Source of the DNA: Duganella levis
GTDB taxonomy: Bacteria; Pseudomonadota; Gammaproteobacteria; Burkholderiales; Burkholderiaceae_D
Length of the DNA stretch: 64,000 nt
Direction: 5' to 3'
Assembly: GCF_009857605.1 (NCBI RefSeq)
Contig: NZ_WWCT01000001.1
Coordinates: forward strand, 558,001-622,000
The position numbers and the translations under genes are program-made. The notes under the pieces are model-generated. The model was given only the letters and a program-made list of their open reading frames with translations. It had not been told where the DNA came from and ran no database searches. Positions 18,197-27,319 of this stretch are shown one piece after another. Position 1 is the first letter of the stretch; each line of letters opens with the position of its first letter.

Positions 18197-20112
18197 GCTT
18201 TCACGCGGCGTGCAGCAGAGATCCGGTTGAAACCAAAGCCGGCCAGCAGAATCGCCAGTATCAGCGCCTGAGAGCCCAGCGTTTCAGCGGTCGGCAGCAC
18301 GCCCAACATGTCGATGCGCGGGAAGCTGACCGGCGTGACGCCGACCCATCCGGCTTCCTGCAACGCCGCCACACCTTTGCCAATCAGGATTACTGCCAGC
18401 ACCGCGACAAAGCTGGAGGTGAAGGAGAAGAACTTCCCGATCGGCATACGCGCGCTGGAGCGCAGCAGCACCCAGCCGATGATCGCCAGCAGCACCACCG
18501 CTGCGATGAAGCCACCCAGCAGCGCGCCGCCGTTGCCATCCGCCGCCAGCGCGGAGTAGAACAGCACCGTCTCGAACACTTCGCGGTACACGGCGATGAA
18601 GGACAGCGCGAACAGGCTCCATGCGGTCTTGCGGGTCATCGCCGCCGACAGCTTCTCGCTCAGATATTCTTGCCAGCGTCCGGCGCTGCTCTTTTGGTGC
18701 ATCCAAAGGCCGACGCTCAACAACACCAGCGCCGCGAATACCGAGCCGACACCTTCGCTGACTTCGCGACTGGCGCCGCTGATCGTCACCAGGTAGGTCG
18801 CCGCTACCCAGGTCAGCACACCCGCTACCAATGCGCCTATCCAGCCGGCGTGGACATGCGGCAGTACATCCTTGCGCTGCGCCTTGCGCAGGAAGGCGAT
18901 GATGCCGATCACGATCAACAGCGCCTCGACGCCTTCGCGCAGCAGGATGGTCAGCGCGCCGACAAAGGTCGTCATCGGGTCGGCTTTGGCGTCACCCAGT
19001 TCGGCTTCCACCAAAGTGAATAGCTGCGTGAGTTCCTTGCCGACCGCGTCGGCCTTGGCGACATCGCCGTTGGCGACGGCGGAGCGATACGCCAGCATGG
19101 CGCTTTCGACTGCCGCCAGCAGCGACTTGTTACGCGCGCCGACCACCGGTTCGATCGGCTCGAAGCCGTCCAGATAGGCGGACAAGCCAAGCTTAGTGGC
19201 CGCCGCACGGTCACCCGCATGCAAGGCGGCCAGGCTTTCCGCCAGGCGCGTGCGCGATAGCGCCAGGCCGGATGGTTTTTGTCCTTCGGCCTGCGCTGGT
19301 TGGCTGCGAATGTAAGCGGTCAAATCACGCGCCGTCTGCATGCCGGTTTTGGCGGCGATGGCTTCCTGCGTCAGCGTCGTGACTGCGGCCAGATCGGGGA
19401 ATTGAGCATGCAGCGCCGGATCATCTTTCCACAATTTTTCGCCGCGCGCGCGGGCAGCAGCGTCGAACGACAGGCCGCCGATGAAGAACGCCAGATCCCA
19501 GCGGTCCGCCTCAGGCAAGGCGGCGAAACTGGCCATCGACGTCCCCGCCACGCCTTGCGTCACCACCTGGTATAGCGCCATCAGGCTACGCGACTGCGCG
19601 CGCTCAGCGTCCGAGAAGGCAATCGGCTTGGGATCGAGCGAAGCGGCGAGCGTGCCGTCGCCGTGACCCGCCGCGCCGTGGCAGGCGGCACACTGCGCGG
19701 CATACAGCGAAGCGCCGCGCGCCAGATTCGGCATGGCTTTCGGCGCCACCGGAATCGGATAGGCCGCGATCAGCAAGGCGTTGGCGCGGTGCGCAAGATT
19801 CTTGACTTCGGCCGCATCGGCCTTGCGCATGACGGCGGCCCGCAGGTCGGCCACTGCGGCCGATACCGCAGCCTGCGATGCATGCGGCGGCAAACCAGCG
19901 GCCTGCTTGACCGCGTTGTCGGTGAAGTCCAGCATTTCCGCATATTCGGACTCACTGGCGACTACGCCATGCTCTACCGCGCCGCCGTAATCGACGGCGA
20001 CATAATCAATCAGCTGCCATAACTGCTTTGCGCCGGCGTTTGGATCGTTCGCCTGCGCGTGCACGGTCCCATTCAGGCAAAAGGCAAGCAGCGCTATCGA
20101 CCAGATTCTCAT
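18193..20112 (-). CDS. FTR1-family iron permease with fused cytochrome c domain
   Basis: About 639 residues. Order: signal peptide (MRIWSIALLAFCLNGTVHA), a helical region, a class I cytochrome c domain with heme motif CAACH near residue 140, then a seven-TM FTR1 permease. The permease has the two iron-channel motifs REGVE (near 392) and REVFE (near 512). Family knowledge: high-affinity Fe import coupled to redox, the heme domain plausibly replacing a separate oxidase partner. I place the start at ATG 20112 because a promoter (TTGACA 20164-20169, GATAAA 20142-20147) would start the transcript near 20135, making the longer in-frame start at 20139 nearly leaderless. A Fur-like box overlaps that region. 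Confidence 0.9.
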   Translation of the reverse strand: MRIWSIALLAFCLNGTVHAQANDPNAGAKQLWQLIDYVAVDYGGAVEHGVVASESEYAEMLDFTDNAVKQAAGLPPHASQAAVSAAVADLRAAVMRKADAAEVKNLAHRANALLIAAYPIPVAPKAMPNLARGASLYAAQCAACHGAAGHGDGTLAASLDPKPIAFSDAERAQSRSLMALYQVVTQGVAGTSMASFAALPEADRWDLAFFIGGLSFDAAARARGEKLWKDDPALHAQFPDLAAVTTLTQEAIAAKTGMQTARDLTAYIRSQPAQAEGQKPSGLALSRTRLAESLAALHAGDRAAATKLGLSAYLDGFEPIEPVVGARNKSLLAAVESAMLAYRSAVANGDVAKADAVGKELTQLFTLVEAELGDAKADPMTTFVGALTILLREGVEALLIVIGIIAFLRKAQRKDVLPHVHAGWIGALVAGVLTWVAATYLVTISGASREVSEGVGSVFAALVLLSVGLWMHQKSSAGRWQEYLSEKLSAAMTRKTAWSLFALSFIAVYREVFETVLFYSALAADGNGGALLGGFIAAVVLLAIIGWVLLRSSARMPIGKFFSFTSSFVAVLAVILIGKGVAALQEAGWVGVTPVSFPRIDMLGVLPTAETLGSQALILAILLAGFGFNRISAARRVKA

Positions 20113-20121
20113 CGCAATCAA

Positions 20122-20141
20122 CATGATTCTTATTCTCATTG
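20122..20141. promoter_or_regulatory. Fur-like box of the FTR1 gene
   Basis: Reverse strand core TGAGAAT-A-AGAATCA (20124-20138) matches the Fur 7-1-7 consensus TGATAATnATTATCA at 11 of 14 arm positions. It overlaps the inferred transcription start of the iron permease, a sensible place for iron-dependent repression. Confidence 0.6.
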
Positions 20142-20187
20142 TTTATCCAAGTCGGCGACTATATGTCAATTTTGAAGTTTGTGCAGG

Positions 20188-20215
20188 TTGACATCGTCGA
20201 TTACATATGTAATCG
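20188..20215 (+). promoter_or_regulatory. Promoter and BlaI/MecI-type operator
   Basis: TTGACA at 20188-20193 is followed by the perfect 18-base palindrome CGATTACATATGTAATCG (20198-20215). Its centre TACATATGTA fits the TACAnnTGTA core recognised by BlaI/MecI/CopY repressors. It sits 8 bases before the ATG of the BlaI-type gene, so autorepression is likely. Confidence 0.7.
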
Positions 20216-20223
20216 TTAACCGC

Positions 20224-20604
20224 ATGAATAAACCTATCCAAATCAGCGAGGCTGAATCGCAAGTCATGGAAGTGCTGTGGAGCGGTAGCCCGCGCACGGC
20301 GGAAGACGTGGTGGCGGCGCTCAGCGATCAACAGGCGTGGCAGGTCGCCACCATCAAGACGCTGCTGAATCGCCTGCTCAAGAAAGGCGCGGTGCTCGCC
20401 GAGAAGGATGGCCGGCGCTTCCTCTACTCACCTCTGTTGACGCGTGACCAGTGGCTGGTGACGGAGAGCGGCAGCATGGTGCAGCGCCTGTTCGGGGGCC
20501 GCATCGCGCCGCTGGTCGCTCACTTTGGCCAGCACGGCAAGCTGAGTGCCGACGATCTTGAAGACCTGAAGCGTTTAGTCAAAGAGCTTAGCGATGGCAA
20601 ATGA
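20224..20604 (+). CDS. BlaI/MecI/CopY family repressor
   Basis: Winged-helix repressor of 126 residues. The family N-terminus ISEAESQVMEVLW is followed by the recognition-helix region TIKTLLNRLLKKGAVLAEKDG and a dimerisation tail (LSADDLEDLKRLVKELSDGK). In the paradigm the repressor is cleaved when the partner M56 protease senses its ligand. The start at MNKPIQISEAE matches the family; an upstream in-frame ATG would lie over the operator. It overlaps the protease gene by 11 bases. No beta-lactamase gene is adjacent. Confidence 0.92.
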   Translation: MNKPIQISEAESQVMEVLWSGSPRTAEDVVAALSDQQAWQVATIKTLLNRLLKKGAVLAEKDGRRFLYSPLLTRDQWLVTESGSMVQRLFGGRIAPLVAHFGQHGKLSADDLEDLKRLVKELSDGK

Positions 20605-21805
20605 CATCCTGCATGCGCTGCTCGCTGCCAGCCTGATTGCCGGCGCTGTCATCCTGCTGCTGTGCGTCGCGCGCGTGCCGTTGCGACGGGCGTTCGGCGC
20701 GCGGATCGCCTACCTGGCTTGGGCCGCAGTGCCGATCACGCTGACGGCGACGGCGTTGGCCGTGCTGTCCGCCGTGCGCATGCCGGCACAGGTGCAGCAG
20801 GTGGTGGCGCCGTTGCGCCATCTCGCCAGCGCCGGCCTGCCCGCCGCCAGCATCGCCAGCATGCCATGGCAGCAGTGGCAGACGTGGGCGGTGACGGCCT
20901 GGCTGGTGGTGGCCGTGACGATGCTGGCGTGGTATGGCGTCGCGCACAGTCGCTACCGCAAGCAGCTTGGCCCACTCCTCCGCGACGGCAGCATCTATCA
21001 CAGCATGCGCACCGACGAAGGCCCTGCGGTGGTTGGTCTGTGGCAGCCCGTGATCGTGGTGCCGGCCGATTTCGGCGCGCGCTATACAACGCAAGAGCAG
21101 CAACTGATCCTCGCCCACGAAGCTGTGCATCTGCGCCGCCGCGATCCCTTGATGAACGCCCTGTGCGCACTGCTGCAATGCGCACTGTGGTTCCATCCGC
21201 TGGTGCATCTGGCCGCGCGCCGCTTCCGGCTGGATCAGGAATTGGCGTGCGACGCCGCCGTCATGCACGCGCATCCGGGCCTGAGGCGCAGCTACGCCGA
21301 CGCCATGCTGAAAACGCAGATGTCCACCCAGGCAGCACTGATTCATTGCCACTGGCAGTCCACTCACCCACTGAAGGAGCGCATCATGCAGTTGCAGCAA
21401 ACGCCACCCACCAAGCTTCGCCGCGTGTTCGGCCGCATCACCATCACTGCCCTCGTCGCCGCATGCGGCTACGGCGCCATGGCCGCCAACGCCGGCGTGG
21501 AAAGCCCGGACAAATACATGGTCAATATGAAGTTGGTCGCCGGCGGCGAGTCGTCCTCGCCGGCACTACTGGTACAGGAAGGCGTGCAGGCGGCGGTGGC
21601 CAGCACCGGGAAAGACGGTGTATGGCGCACGGAACTGGTGCTGACCAAGGCCAGCCCCAGTTCCGTGTTTGTGAAGGCGGTCATCAAGCATGACGACCGC
21701 GTGATCAGCAGCCCAGGCTTGCTGGTGCCGATCGGCGAAACCGCAACCGTCGGCGTAGACGATCAGTTCAAACTACAACTGGCCGTCAGCAAGCCGCGTG
21801 ATTGA
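20594..21805 (+). CDS. BlaR1/MecR1-like M56 membrane metallopeptidase
   Basis: Protein of 403 residues: four likely membrane segments (about residues 5-25, 35-60, 95-118 and one near 280-295). The zinc-peptidase motif LAHEAVHLRRRDPL is near residue 175, with the downstream helix ending LDQELACDAAV. Unlike BlaR1 it has no penicillin-binding sensor; the C-terminal 110 residues (about 295-403) form a short beta-rich domain of unknown specificity. Paired with the BlaI-type repressor it probably forms a signal-induced derepression switch. Its 3' end overlaps convergent sdaA by 20 bases. Confidence 0.87.
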   Translation: MANDILHALLAASLIAGAVILLLCVARVPLRRAFGARIAYLAWAAVPITLTATALAVLSAVRMPAQVQQVVAPLRHLASAGLPAASIASMPWQQWQTWAVTAWLVVAVTMLAWYGVAHSRYRKQLGPLLRDGSIYHSMRTDEGPAVVGLWQPVIVVPADFGARYTTQEQQLILAHEAVHLRRRDPLMNALCALLQCALWFHPLVHLAARRFRLDQELACDAAVMHAHPGLRRSYADAMLKTQMSTQAALIHCHWQSTHPLKERIMQLQQTPPTKLRRVFGRITITALVAACGYGAMAANAGVESPDKYMVNMKLVAGGESSSPALLVQEGVQAAVASTGKDGVWRTELVLTKASPSSVFVKAVIKHDDRVISSPGLLVPIGETATVGVDDQFKLQLAVSKPRD

Positions 21806-23159
21806 CGGTGATGACGTGAATCGCCAGGCCGCCCAGCGAAGTCTCTTTGTACTTCGCCTGCATGTCTGCGCCGGTCTGGCGCATGGTCTCGATCACTTCA
21901 TCGAGGCTGACGAAGTGCGTGCCATCGCCCTTTAGAGCAAGCGAGGCGGCCGTGATAGCCTTGACGGCGCCCATGCCGTTACGCTCGATACAGGGAATTT
22001 GCACCAGCCCTCCGATCGGATCGCAGGTCATGCCCAGATGGTGTTCGATGCCGATTTCGGCGGCGTTCTCGATCTGGCCATTGCTGCCGCCCAGCGCTGC
22101 GACCAGGCCAGCAGCAGCCATCGCGCAAGCGACGCCCACTTCGCCCTGGCAGCCGATTTCCGCGCCGGAGATCGACGCGTTCCGCTTGCACAGCATGCCG
22201 ATGGCAGCAGCCGTCAGCATGAAGTCGCGCACGCCGGTGACCGGGTCGCTCGGCTTGCAATCTTCTGCGTAGTAGCGCAGCACCGCCGGGATGATGCCGG
22301 CCGCGCCGTTGGTCGGCGCAGTGACCACGCGTCCGCCGGCGGCGTTTTCTTCGTTGACCGCCATCGCATACAGGCTGACCAGATGCATGGCGTCGTGCGG
22401 CAGGCTGTCCGCCGGGCTGCTAGTGCTGGCCTGCTTCCACAGGCCAGCGGCGCGGCGCTTGACGTTCAAGCCGCCCGGCAGCTGGCCCGGCGTGTCGAGG
22501 CCATGGGCGATACAGTCGCGCATCACCTTCCAGATTTTATCCAGGCCGGCGTTCAGTTCATCGTCGCTGACGCGCACACGCTCATTCGCGCGCAGCATCT
22601 GCGGGATGGTCAGGCCGCTGCGCACGCCGTGCGCCAGCAGTTCGTCCATGGTGCCGAACGGGTAAGGCACCACCACCGACGCCACCGACGCTGCTTCCTC
22701 GCCCTCTTCGCGGATAAAACCGCCGCCGACCGAGTAGTAGACTTTGGCGACGCTGCTGCCATCCTTCCGGGTCAGCGTGAAGCGCATGCCGTTCGGATGC
22801 TCGGGCAGCGATTCGGCCATATGGAAGACCAGATGCGTGCCGCGCTTGAACGGCACCACCTGCTTGCCAAGCAGCGCGAGCTGGCCGGCCGCTTCGGCTT
22901 CCGCCAGCTGCGCATCCACGCGCGTTGGCACCACGTCCTGCGGCGTTTCACCCATCAGGCCAAGCAGCACGGCTTTATCGGTGGCGTGACCGATGCCGGT
23001 CAGGGCCAGCGAACCATACAGCTCGGCCTTGACTTCGGTCACGTCCTCCAATGGCGCGTTATCCAGCAGGAATCGGCGCGCCGCAACCATCGGGCCCACG
23101 GTGTGCGAGCTCGATGGGCCGATGCCGATCTTGAACAGATCGAAGACGCTCATGTCCAT
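21786..23159 (-). CDS. sdaA: L-serine ammonia-lyase (iron-sulfur type)
   Basis: Protein of 457 residues deaminating L-serine to pyruvate with a [4Fe-4S] cluster. Single-chain form: the beta domain starts [20 protein letters not shown]; the alpha domain carries the conserved [20 protein letters not shown] (Cys near 338) and [17 protein letters not shown]. The start overlaps the tdh stop (TGATG), so it is the third gene of a kbl-tdh-sdaA operon. That gives a threonine to glycine to serine to pyruvate route, if GlyA supplies the glycine-serine step. Confidence 0.95.
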   Translation of the reverse strand: MDMSVFDLFKIGIGPSSSHTVGPMVAARRFLLDNAPLEDVTEVKAELYGSLALTGIGHATDKAVLLGLMGETPQDVVPTRVDAQLAEAEAAGQLALLGKQVVPFKRGTHLVFHMAESLPEHPNGMRFTLTRKDGSSVAKVYYSVGGGFIREEGEEAASVASVVVPYPFGTMDELLAHGVRSGLTIPQMLRANERVRVSDDELNAGLDKIWKVMRDCIAHGLDTPGQLPGGLNVKRRAAGLWKQASTSSPADSLPHDAMHLVSLYAMAVNEENAAGGRVVTAPTNGAAGIIPAVLRYYAEDCKPSDPVTGVRDFMLTAAAIGMLCKRNASISGAEIGCQGEVGVACAMAAAGLVAALGGSNGQIENAAEIGIEHHLGMTCDPIGGLVQIPCIERNGMGAVKAITAASLALKGDGTHFVSLDEVIETMRQTGADMQAKYKETSLGGLAIHVITVNHAAC

Positions 23160-24127
23160 CAGGCGGCCTTGCCCAGGCTGACGTCGATATTGGCCAGCAT
23201 GCTGTCGACCATTTCATCGACGCCGATGCGGGCTTTCCAGCCCCAGTCCGCAGTGGCGGTGGCGTCGTCCAGGCTTTGCGGCCAGGAGTCGGCAATGGCC
23301 TGGCGGCTGTCCGGCTGGTAGGCGATTTTAAAGTCCGGCAGCTTGCGGGTAATCGCAGCAGCCAGCTGCTCCGGGTTGAACGACACGCCGGCCACGTTGT
23401 ACGAGGAACGTACTTTCACCAGCTCCGCCGGCGCATCCATCAACTCGATGGTGGCGCGGATCGCGTCGGGCATGTAGATCATCGGCAGCGTGGTTTGCGG
23501 GCCGAGGAAGCATTCATAACGCTCGCCGCGCAGTGCCGAGTGGAAGATCGCAATCGCGTAATCGGTGGTGCCGCCGCCCGGAGGCGATTTGTAGCTGATG
23601 ATGCCTGGGTAGCGGATCGAACGCACGTCCACGCCGTACTTCAGGAAGTAGTATTCGCACAGGCGCTCGCCGGCCAGCTTGCTGATGCCGTAGATGGTGG
23701 TCGGGTCCATCACTGTCAGTTGCGGCGTATCGGTTTGCGGCGTGTTCGGGCCGAAGGCGGCGATCGACGATGGCCAGAACACCTTCAGCGGCTTGCCGAT
23801 GGCGCCGCGCTCGCGCGCCACTTCCAGAATATTCAGCAGGCCGTCCATGTTCAGCGTCCACGCCTTCAGCGGCGCCGCTTCACCGGTGGCCGACAGCATT
23901 GCCGCCAGCTGGTACACCTGGGTGATGCCTTCGTCGGTGATCAATGCGGCCAGCGCCACTTTATCCAGCACGTTCAGCGTGGTGTAGCGCGCTGCCTGAT
24001 ACAGGTTGGTCGGGCTGACATCGCTGGCGATGACGTTCTGTGCACCGTGTTGTGTGGCCAGTGCTTCCACCAGTTCACTGCCGATCTGGCCATTGGCGCC
24101 GATGACGAGAATTTTTTGTTGTTCCAT
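23159..24127 (-). CDS. tdh: L-threonine 3-dehydrogenase, SDR (epimerase-like) type
   Basis: NAD-dependent oxidation of threonine to 2-amino-3-ketobutyrate. About 322 residues with the Rossmann motif KILVIGANGQIGSELVEAL at the N-terminus and catalytic YxxxK in YGISKLAGERLCEYY. PSSIAAFGP and SIRYPGIISYKSPPGGGTTD are typical of the short-chain TDH family, unrelated to zinc-dependent E. coli Tdh. Start chosen at MEQQKILV (24127), which has AGGAACACAGAA before it; the in-frame ATG at 24151 sits one base after the kbl stop. Product passes to Kbl. Confidence 0.93.
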   Translation of the reverse strand: MEQQKILVIGANGQIGSELVEALATQHGAQNVIASDVSPTNLYQAARYTTLNVLDKVALAALITDEGITQVYQLAAMLSATGEAAPLKAWTLNMDGLLNILEVARERGAIGKPLKVFWPSSIAAFGPNTPQTDTPQLTVMDPTTIYGISKLAGERLCEYYFLKYGVDVRSIRYPGIISYKSPPGGGTTDYAIAIFHSALRGERYECFLGPQTTLPMIYMPDAIRATIELMDAPAELVKVRSSYNVAGVSFNPEQLAAAITRKLPDFKIAYQPDSRQAIADSWPQSLDDATATADWGWKARIGVDEMVDSMLANIDVSLGKAA

Positions 24128-24152
24128 TTCTGTGTTCCTGACGATTTTCATA

Positions 24153-25355
24153 TTAGTTCTTCAGCAGGCCCAATTCGCGGCCGGCCTGTTCGAATGCTTT
24201 GAGTACGGTGTCCAGCTGCTCGCGGGTATGCGCGGCAGACAGCTGGACGCGCACGCGCGCCTGGCCCATCGGGACCACCGGGTAGAAGAAGCCGCTGAGC
24301 AGCACGCCCAGTTCATACATTCGCGCGGCGAACTTCTGCGCCACAGGCGCTTCGAACAACATCACAGGAACCACAGGGTGGGTGCCCGGCTTGATGGTGA
24401 AGCCGAGCGCTTCGATCTCTTTACGGAAGTACGCGGTGTTTTCGTGCAGACGGTCGCGCAACTCGGTCGACTGCGACAGCTGCTGCAGCACGGCCAGCGA
24501 CGCGCCGGCAATCGACGGCGCCAGCGTGTTAGAGAACAGGTAAGGACGCGACTTCTGGCGCAGCATCTCGATCACTTCCTTGCGGCCGGAGGTGAAGCCG
24601 CCCATGGCGCCGCCCAGCGCCTTGCCCAGCGTGCCGGTGATGATGTCGATCTTGCCGACCACGTTGTGGTGTTCGTGCGTGCCGCGGCCGGTCTTGCCCA
24701 TGAAGCCGGAGGCGTGGCATTCGTCGATCATCACCAGCGCGCCGTATTTGTCGGCCAGTTCAACAATCTTGTCCAGCTGGGCGATGGTGCCGTCCATCGA
24801 GAACACGCCGTCGGTGACGATGACTTTATGGCGCTTGTCGGCAGCCGCTTGCAGCTGCTTCTCCAGGTCGGCCATGTCATTGTGGGCGTAGCGGAAGCGC
24901 GCGGCCTTGCACAGGCGGATGCCGTCGATGATCGAGGCGTGATTCAGCGCGTCGGAGATGATGGCGTCGTTCTCGTCGAACAGCGGCTCGAACACGCCGC
25001 CGTTGGCGTCGAAGGCGGCCGCGTACAGAATCGTGTCTTCGGTGCCGAGGAACTTGGAGATGGCCTGCTCCAACTGTTTGTGCACGGTCTGCGTGCCGCA
25101 GATAAAGCGCACCGACGACAGGCCGTAGCCATATTTTTCAGTGGCGTCAATGGACGCCTGCGCCACCCACTCCTCGCCCGACAGGCCGAGGTAGTTGTTG
25201 GCGCACATATTAATCAGCATTCGACCATCCTCACTCATCACTTCCGAGCCCTGGCGGGATGCCAGTACGCGCTCTGGCTTGTACAGGCCCTGTTCGCGCA
25301 ATTGATCCAGGCTTTGCTGGAGGCTGCTATAGAAAGTATTTTGTGGATTGCTCAT
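24153..25355 (-). CDS. kbl: Glycine C-acetyltransferase (2-amino-3-ketobutyrate CoA ligase)
   Basis: PLP enzyme of 400 residues cleaving 2-amino-3-ketobutyrate with CoA to glycine and acetyl-CoA. The PLP lysine is in TGTLGKALGGAMGGF near residue 245, preceded by MIDECHASGFMGKTGRGT. NMCANNYLGLS is the family N-terminal substrate region. First gene of the kbl-tdh-sdaA operon, divergent from the XRE-cupin regulator. Confidence 0.96.
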   Translation of the reverse strand: MSNPQNTFYSSLQQSLDQLREQGLYKPERVLASRQGSEVMSEDGRMLINMCANNYLGLSGEEWVAQASIDATEKYGYGLSSVRFICGTQTVHKQLEQAISKFLGTEDTILYAAAFDANGGVFEPLFDENDAIISDALNHASIIDGIRLCKAARFRYAHNDMADLEKQLQAAADKRHKVIVTDGVFSMDGTIAQLDKIVELADKYGALVMIDECHASGFMGKTGRGTHEHHNVVGKIDIITGTLGKALGGAMGGFTSGRKEVIEMLRQKSRPYLFSNTLAPSIAGASLAVLQQLSQSTELRDRLHENTAYFRKEIEALGFTIKPGTHPVVPVMLFEAPVAQKFAARMYELGVLLSGFFYPVVPMGQARVRVQLSAAHTREQLDTVLKAFEQAGRELGLLKN

Positions 25356-25395
25356 GATGGTCCTCAGGTCTGTGATACGATTCCGCCATCTTATG

Positions 25396-25437
25396 CGAAA
25401 TTCGTTATGTCGAATTCAAATTCGATATATTGAATTT
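25396..25437. promoter_or_regulatory. A+T-rich repeat region between kbl and its divergent regulator
   Basis: Within 42 bases the motif TTCGAA-like occurs repeatedly: CGAAATTCG (25396-25404), CGAATTCAAATTCG (25411-25424) and AATTCGATATATTGAATT (25420-25437, inverted arms AATTC/GAATT). Strongly A+T-rich against the local background, and placed between two divergent starts. It is a good candidate operator for the XRE-cupin protein. Confidence 0.45.
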
Positions 25438-25470
25438 TATAGAGAACCAGTGAACTCCGCAACCACTATA

Positions 25471-26046
25471 ATGAACACACTCGTTTCGTCCAATGCTCCA
25501 CCTGAAGTCGGCGCCGCCCTGCAGCGCCTGCGCCTGGCCCGCGGCCTGACGCTGGAAGACCTGTCGCGCATCGCCGGTGTATCGAAGTCAATGTTGTCGC
25601 AAATTGAACGCGAGAAGGCTAACCCCACCATCGCCATCACCTGGCGGCTGGCCAATGCGCTGGGCGTGCAGATCGGCGAACTGCTGGCCACCGCCGAGCG
25701 CGAGACCGAGACCATCCGCGTGATCGACGCCCACGAGACGCCTACCCTGCCCGGCCTGCACGCTGGCTATGTGCTGCGCATCCTGGGCCCGCTGGAACTG
25801 GCTAGTAAATATGAGTGGTATGAACTGACGCTGTCGCCGGGCGGCGAGCTGGCCTCGCAAGGCCACGATCCAGGCGCGCAGGAGCACCTGACCCTGCTGC
25901 ACGGTTCAGTCGAAGTGGAAGTCGGTAACGACAAGAAGAAGGTCAAACTGGGCAGCACGGCGCGCTACCCGGGCGACCAGCAGCACATCATCCGCAACGT
26001 CGGCAAGACCGAGGCGAAGGCGCTGCTGGTGGTGATTCACCGCTAA
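25471..26046 (+). CDS. XRE-family regulator with C-terminal cupin domain
   Basis: Protein of 191 residues. N-terminal helix-turn-helix (LQRLRLARGLTLEDLSRIAG, then SKSMLSQIEREKANPTI) is at residues 15-65. The C-terminal cupin spans about 110-190 (TLSPGGELASQGHDPGAQEH), which usually binds a small ligand such as an amino-acid metabolite. Divergent from kbl-tdh-sdaA, so control of threonine/glycine catabolism is inferred. Start at MNTLVSS is the most plausible; a GTG at 25450 is an alternative. No clear ribosome-binding site is seen. Its stop is 3 bases from the stop of the convergent ammonium transporter. Confidence 0.88.
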   Translation: MNTLVSSNAPPEVGAALQRLRLARGLTLEDLSRIAGVSKSMLSQIEREKANPTIAITWRLANALGVQIGELLATAERETETIRVIDAHETPTLPGLHAGYVLRILGPLELASKYEWYELTLSPGGELASQGHDPGAQEHLTLLHGSVEVEVGNDKKKVKLGSTARYPGDQQHIIRNVGKTEAKALLVVIHR

Positions 26047-26049
26047 GAA

Positions 26050-27252
26050 TTACCAGTTGGCTTCGCGCTCCGGCGTGGAGCTGATGCGGTGGATCGACAG
26101 GTCGGCGCCCTGGAATTCCTCTTCCGGGTCCAGGCGCAGGCCCAGCGTGGCTTTCAGCACGCCGTACACCGCATAGCCGCCGATCAGCGCCACCGCCACA
26201 CCCATCAAGGTGCCGACCAGTTGCGACAGCAGCGAGACGCCGCCGATACCACCCAGGGCCTTCTGCCCAAAGATGCCGGCCGCGATGCCACCCCAGGCGC
26301 CGCACAGGCCGTGCAGCGGCCACACGCCCAGCACATCGTCGATCTTCCATTTGTTCTGCGCCAGCGTGAACATCCAGACAAACACTGCGCCGGCAATGCC
26401 GCCGGTGACCAGCGCGCCGAGCGGATGCATCAGGTCCGAGCCGGCGCACACCGCCACTAGACCGGCCAGCGGGCCGTTGTAGGCGAAACCGGGATCGTTC
26501 TTGCCCATCATGAGCGCGACCAGCGTGCCGCCCACCATGGCCATCAGCGAGTTGACGGCGACCAGGCCGTTCATCTTGTCCAGCGACTGCGCGCTCATCA
26601 CATTAAAGCCGAACCAGCCAACCGTCAGAATCCACGCGCCCAACGCCAGGAATGGAATCGACGATGGTGGATGGGCGGCGATGGCGCCGTTTTTCATATA
26701 ACGGCCACGGCGTGCGCCAAGCAGCAGCACCGCTGGCAGCGCGATCCAGCCGCCGACCGCGTGCACCACCACCGAACCGGCGAAGTCGTGGAAGGCGGCG
26801 CCGAAGCTGTGCGTCAGCCAGTCCTGCACGCCAAAACGGTTGTTCCAGGCGATGCCCTCAAAGAATGGGTAGATCAGGCCGACCAGCAACGCGGTGGCGA
26901 TGGTCTGCGGGTGGAAACGCGCGCGCTCGGCAATGCCGCCGGAGATGATCGCCGGAATGGCGGCGGCAAACGTCAGCAAGAAGAAGAATTTGACCAGCTC
27001 GTAACCGTTTTTGGCAGCCAGCACGTCGGCCGAGGAGAAGAAATTGATGCCGTAGGCAATGCTATAGCCGACGAAGAAATACGCGATGGTCGATACGGCA
27101 AAATCGACCAGGATTTTCACCAGCGCGTTGACCTGGTTTTTCTTGCGCACCGTGCCCAGCTCAAGGAAAGCAAAGCCCGCGTGCATGGCCAGAATCATGA
27201 TAGCGCCGAGCAAAATGAATAAAGCGTTGGCGCCGTCTTTGTGTGCATCCAT
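26050..27252 (-). CDS. amt: Ammonium transporter Amt
   Basis: Inner-membrane ammonium channel of 400 residues with 11 expected TM segments. The pore twin histidines are seen in VVVHAVGGW (near 163) and WPLHGLCGAWGG (near 314), and the conserved Asp in FHDFAGS. The N-terminus is the MDAHKDGANALFILLGAIMI type without a cleaved signal. I use ATG 27252 with GGGGAG upstream, instead of a TTG two codons earlier. No glnK gene is adjacent. A sigma-54-like promoter precedes it, so induction under nitrogen limitation is likely. Confidence 0.94.
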   Translation of the reverse strand: MDAHKDGANALFILLGAIMILAMHAGFAFLELGTVRKKNQVNALVKILVDFAVSTIAYFFVGYSIAYGINFFSSADVLAAKNGYELVKFFFLLTFAAAIPAIISGGIAERARFHPQTIATALLVGLIYPFFEGIAWNNRFGVQDWLTHSFGAAFHDFAGSVVVHAVGGWIALPAVLLLGARRGRYMKNGAIAAHPPSSIPFLALGAWILTVGWFGFNVMSAQSLDKMNGLVAVNSLMAMVGGTLVALMMGKNDPGFAYNGPLAGLVAVCAGSDLMHPLGALVTGGIAGAVFVWMFTLAQNKWKIDDVLGVWPLHGLCGAWGGIAAGIFGQKALGGIGGVSLLSQLVGTLMGVAVALIGGYAVYGVLKATLGLRLDPEEEFQGADLSIHRISSTPEREANW

Positions 27253-27303
27253 CAACAATCACTCCCCAAAACAATGCGAAAATTAAAAACGTTTCATGCT
27301 AAA

Positions 27304-27319
27304 AGCAATAATCGTTCCA
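27304..27319 (-). promoter_or_regulatory. Sigma-54 (-24/-12) promoter of amt
   Basis: Reverse strand TGGAAC-GATTA-TTGCT matches the RpoN consensus TGGCAC-N5-TTGCW with one mismatch and exact spacing. It lies 52 bases before the amt ATG. TGCACCA-type half-sites upstream (about 27322-27330 and 27364-27371) resemble NtrC half-sites but do not form a clean dyad. Confidence 0.6.
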
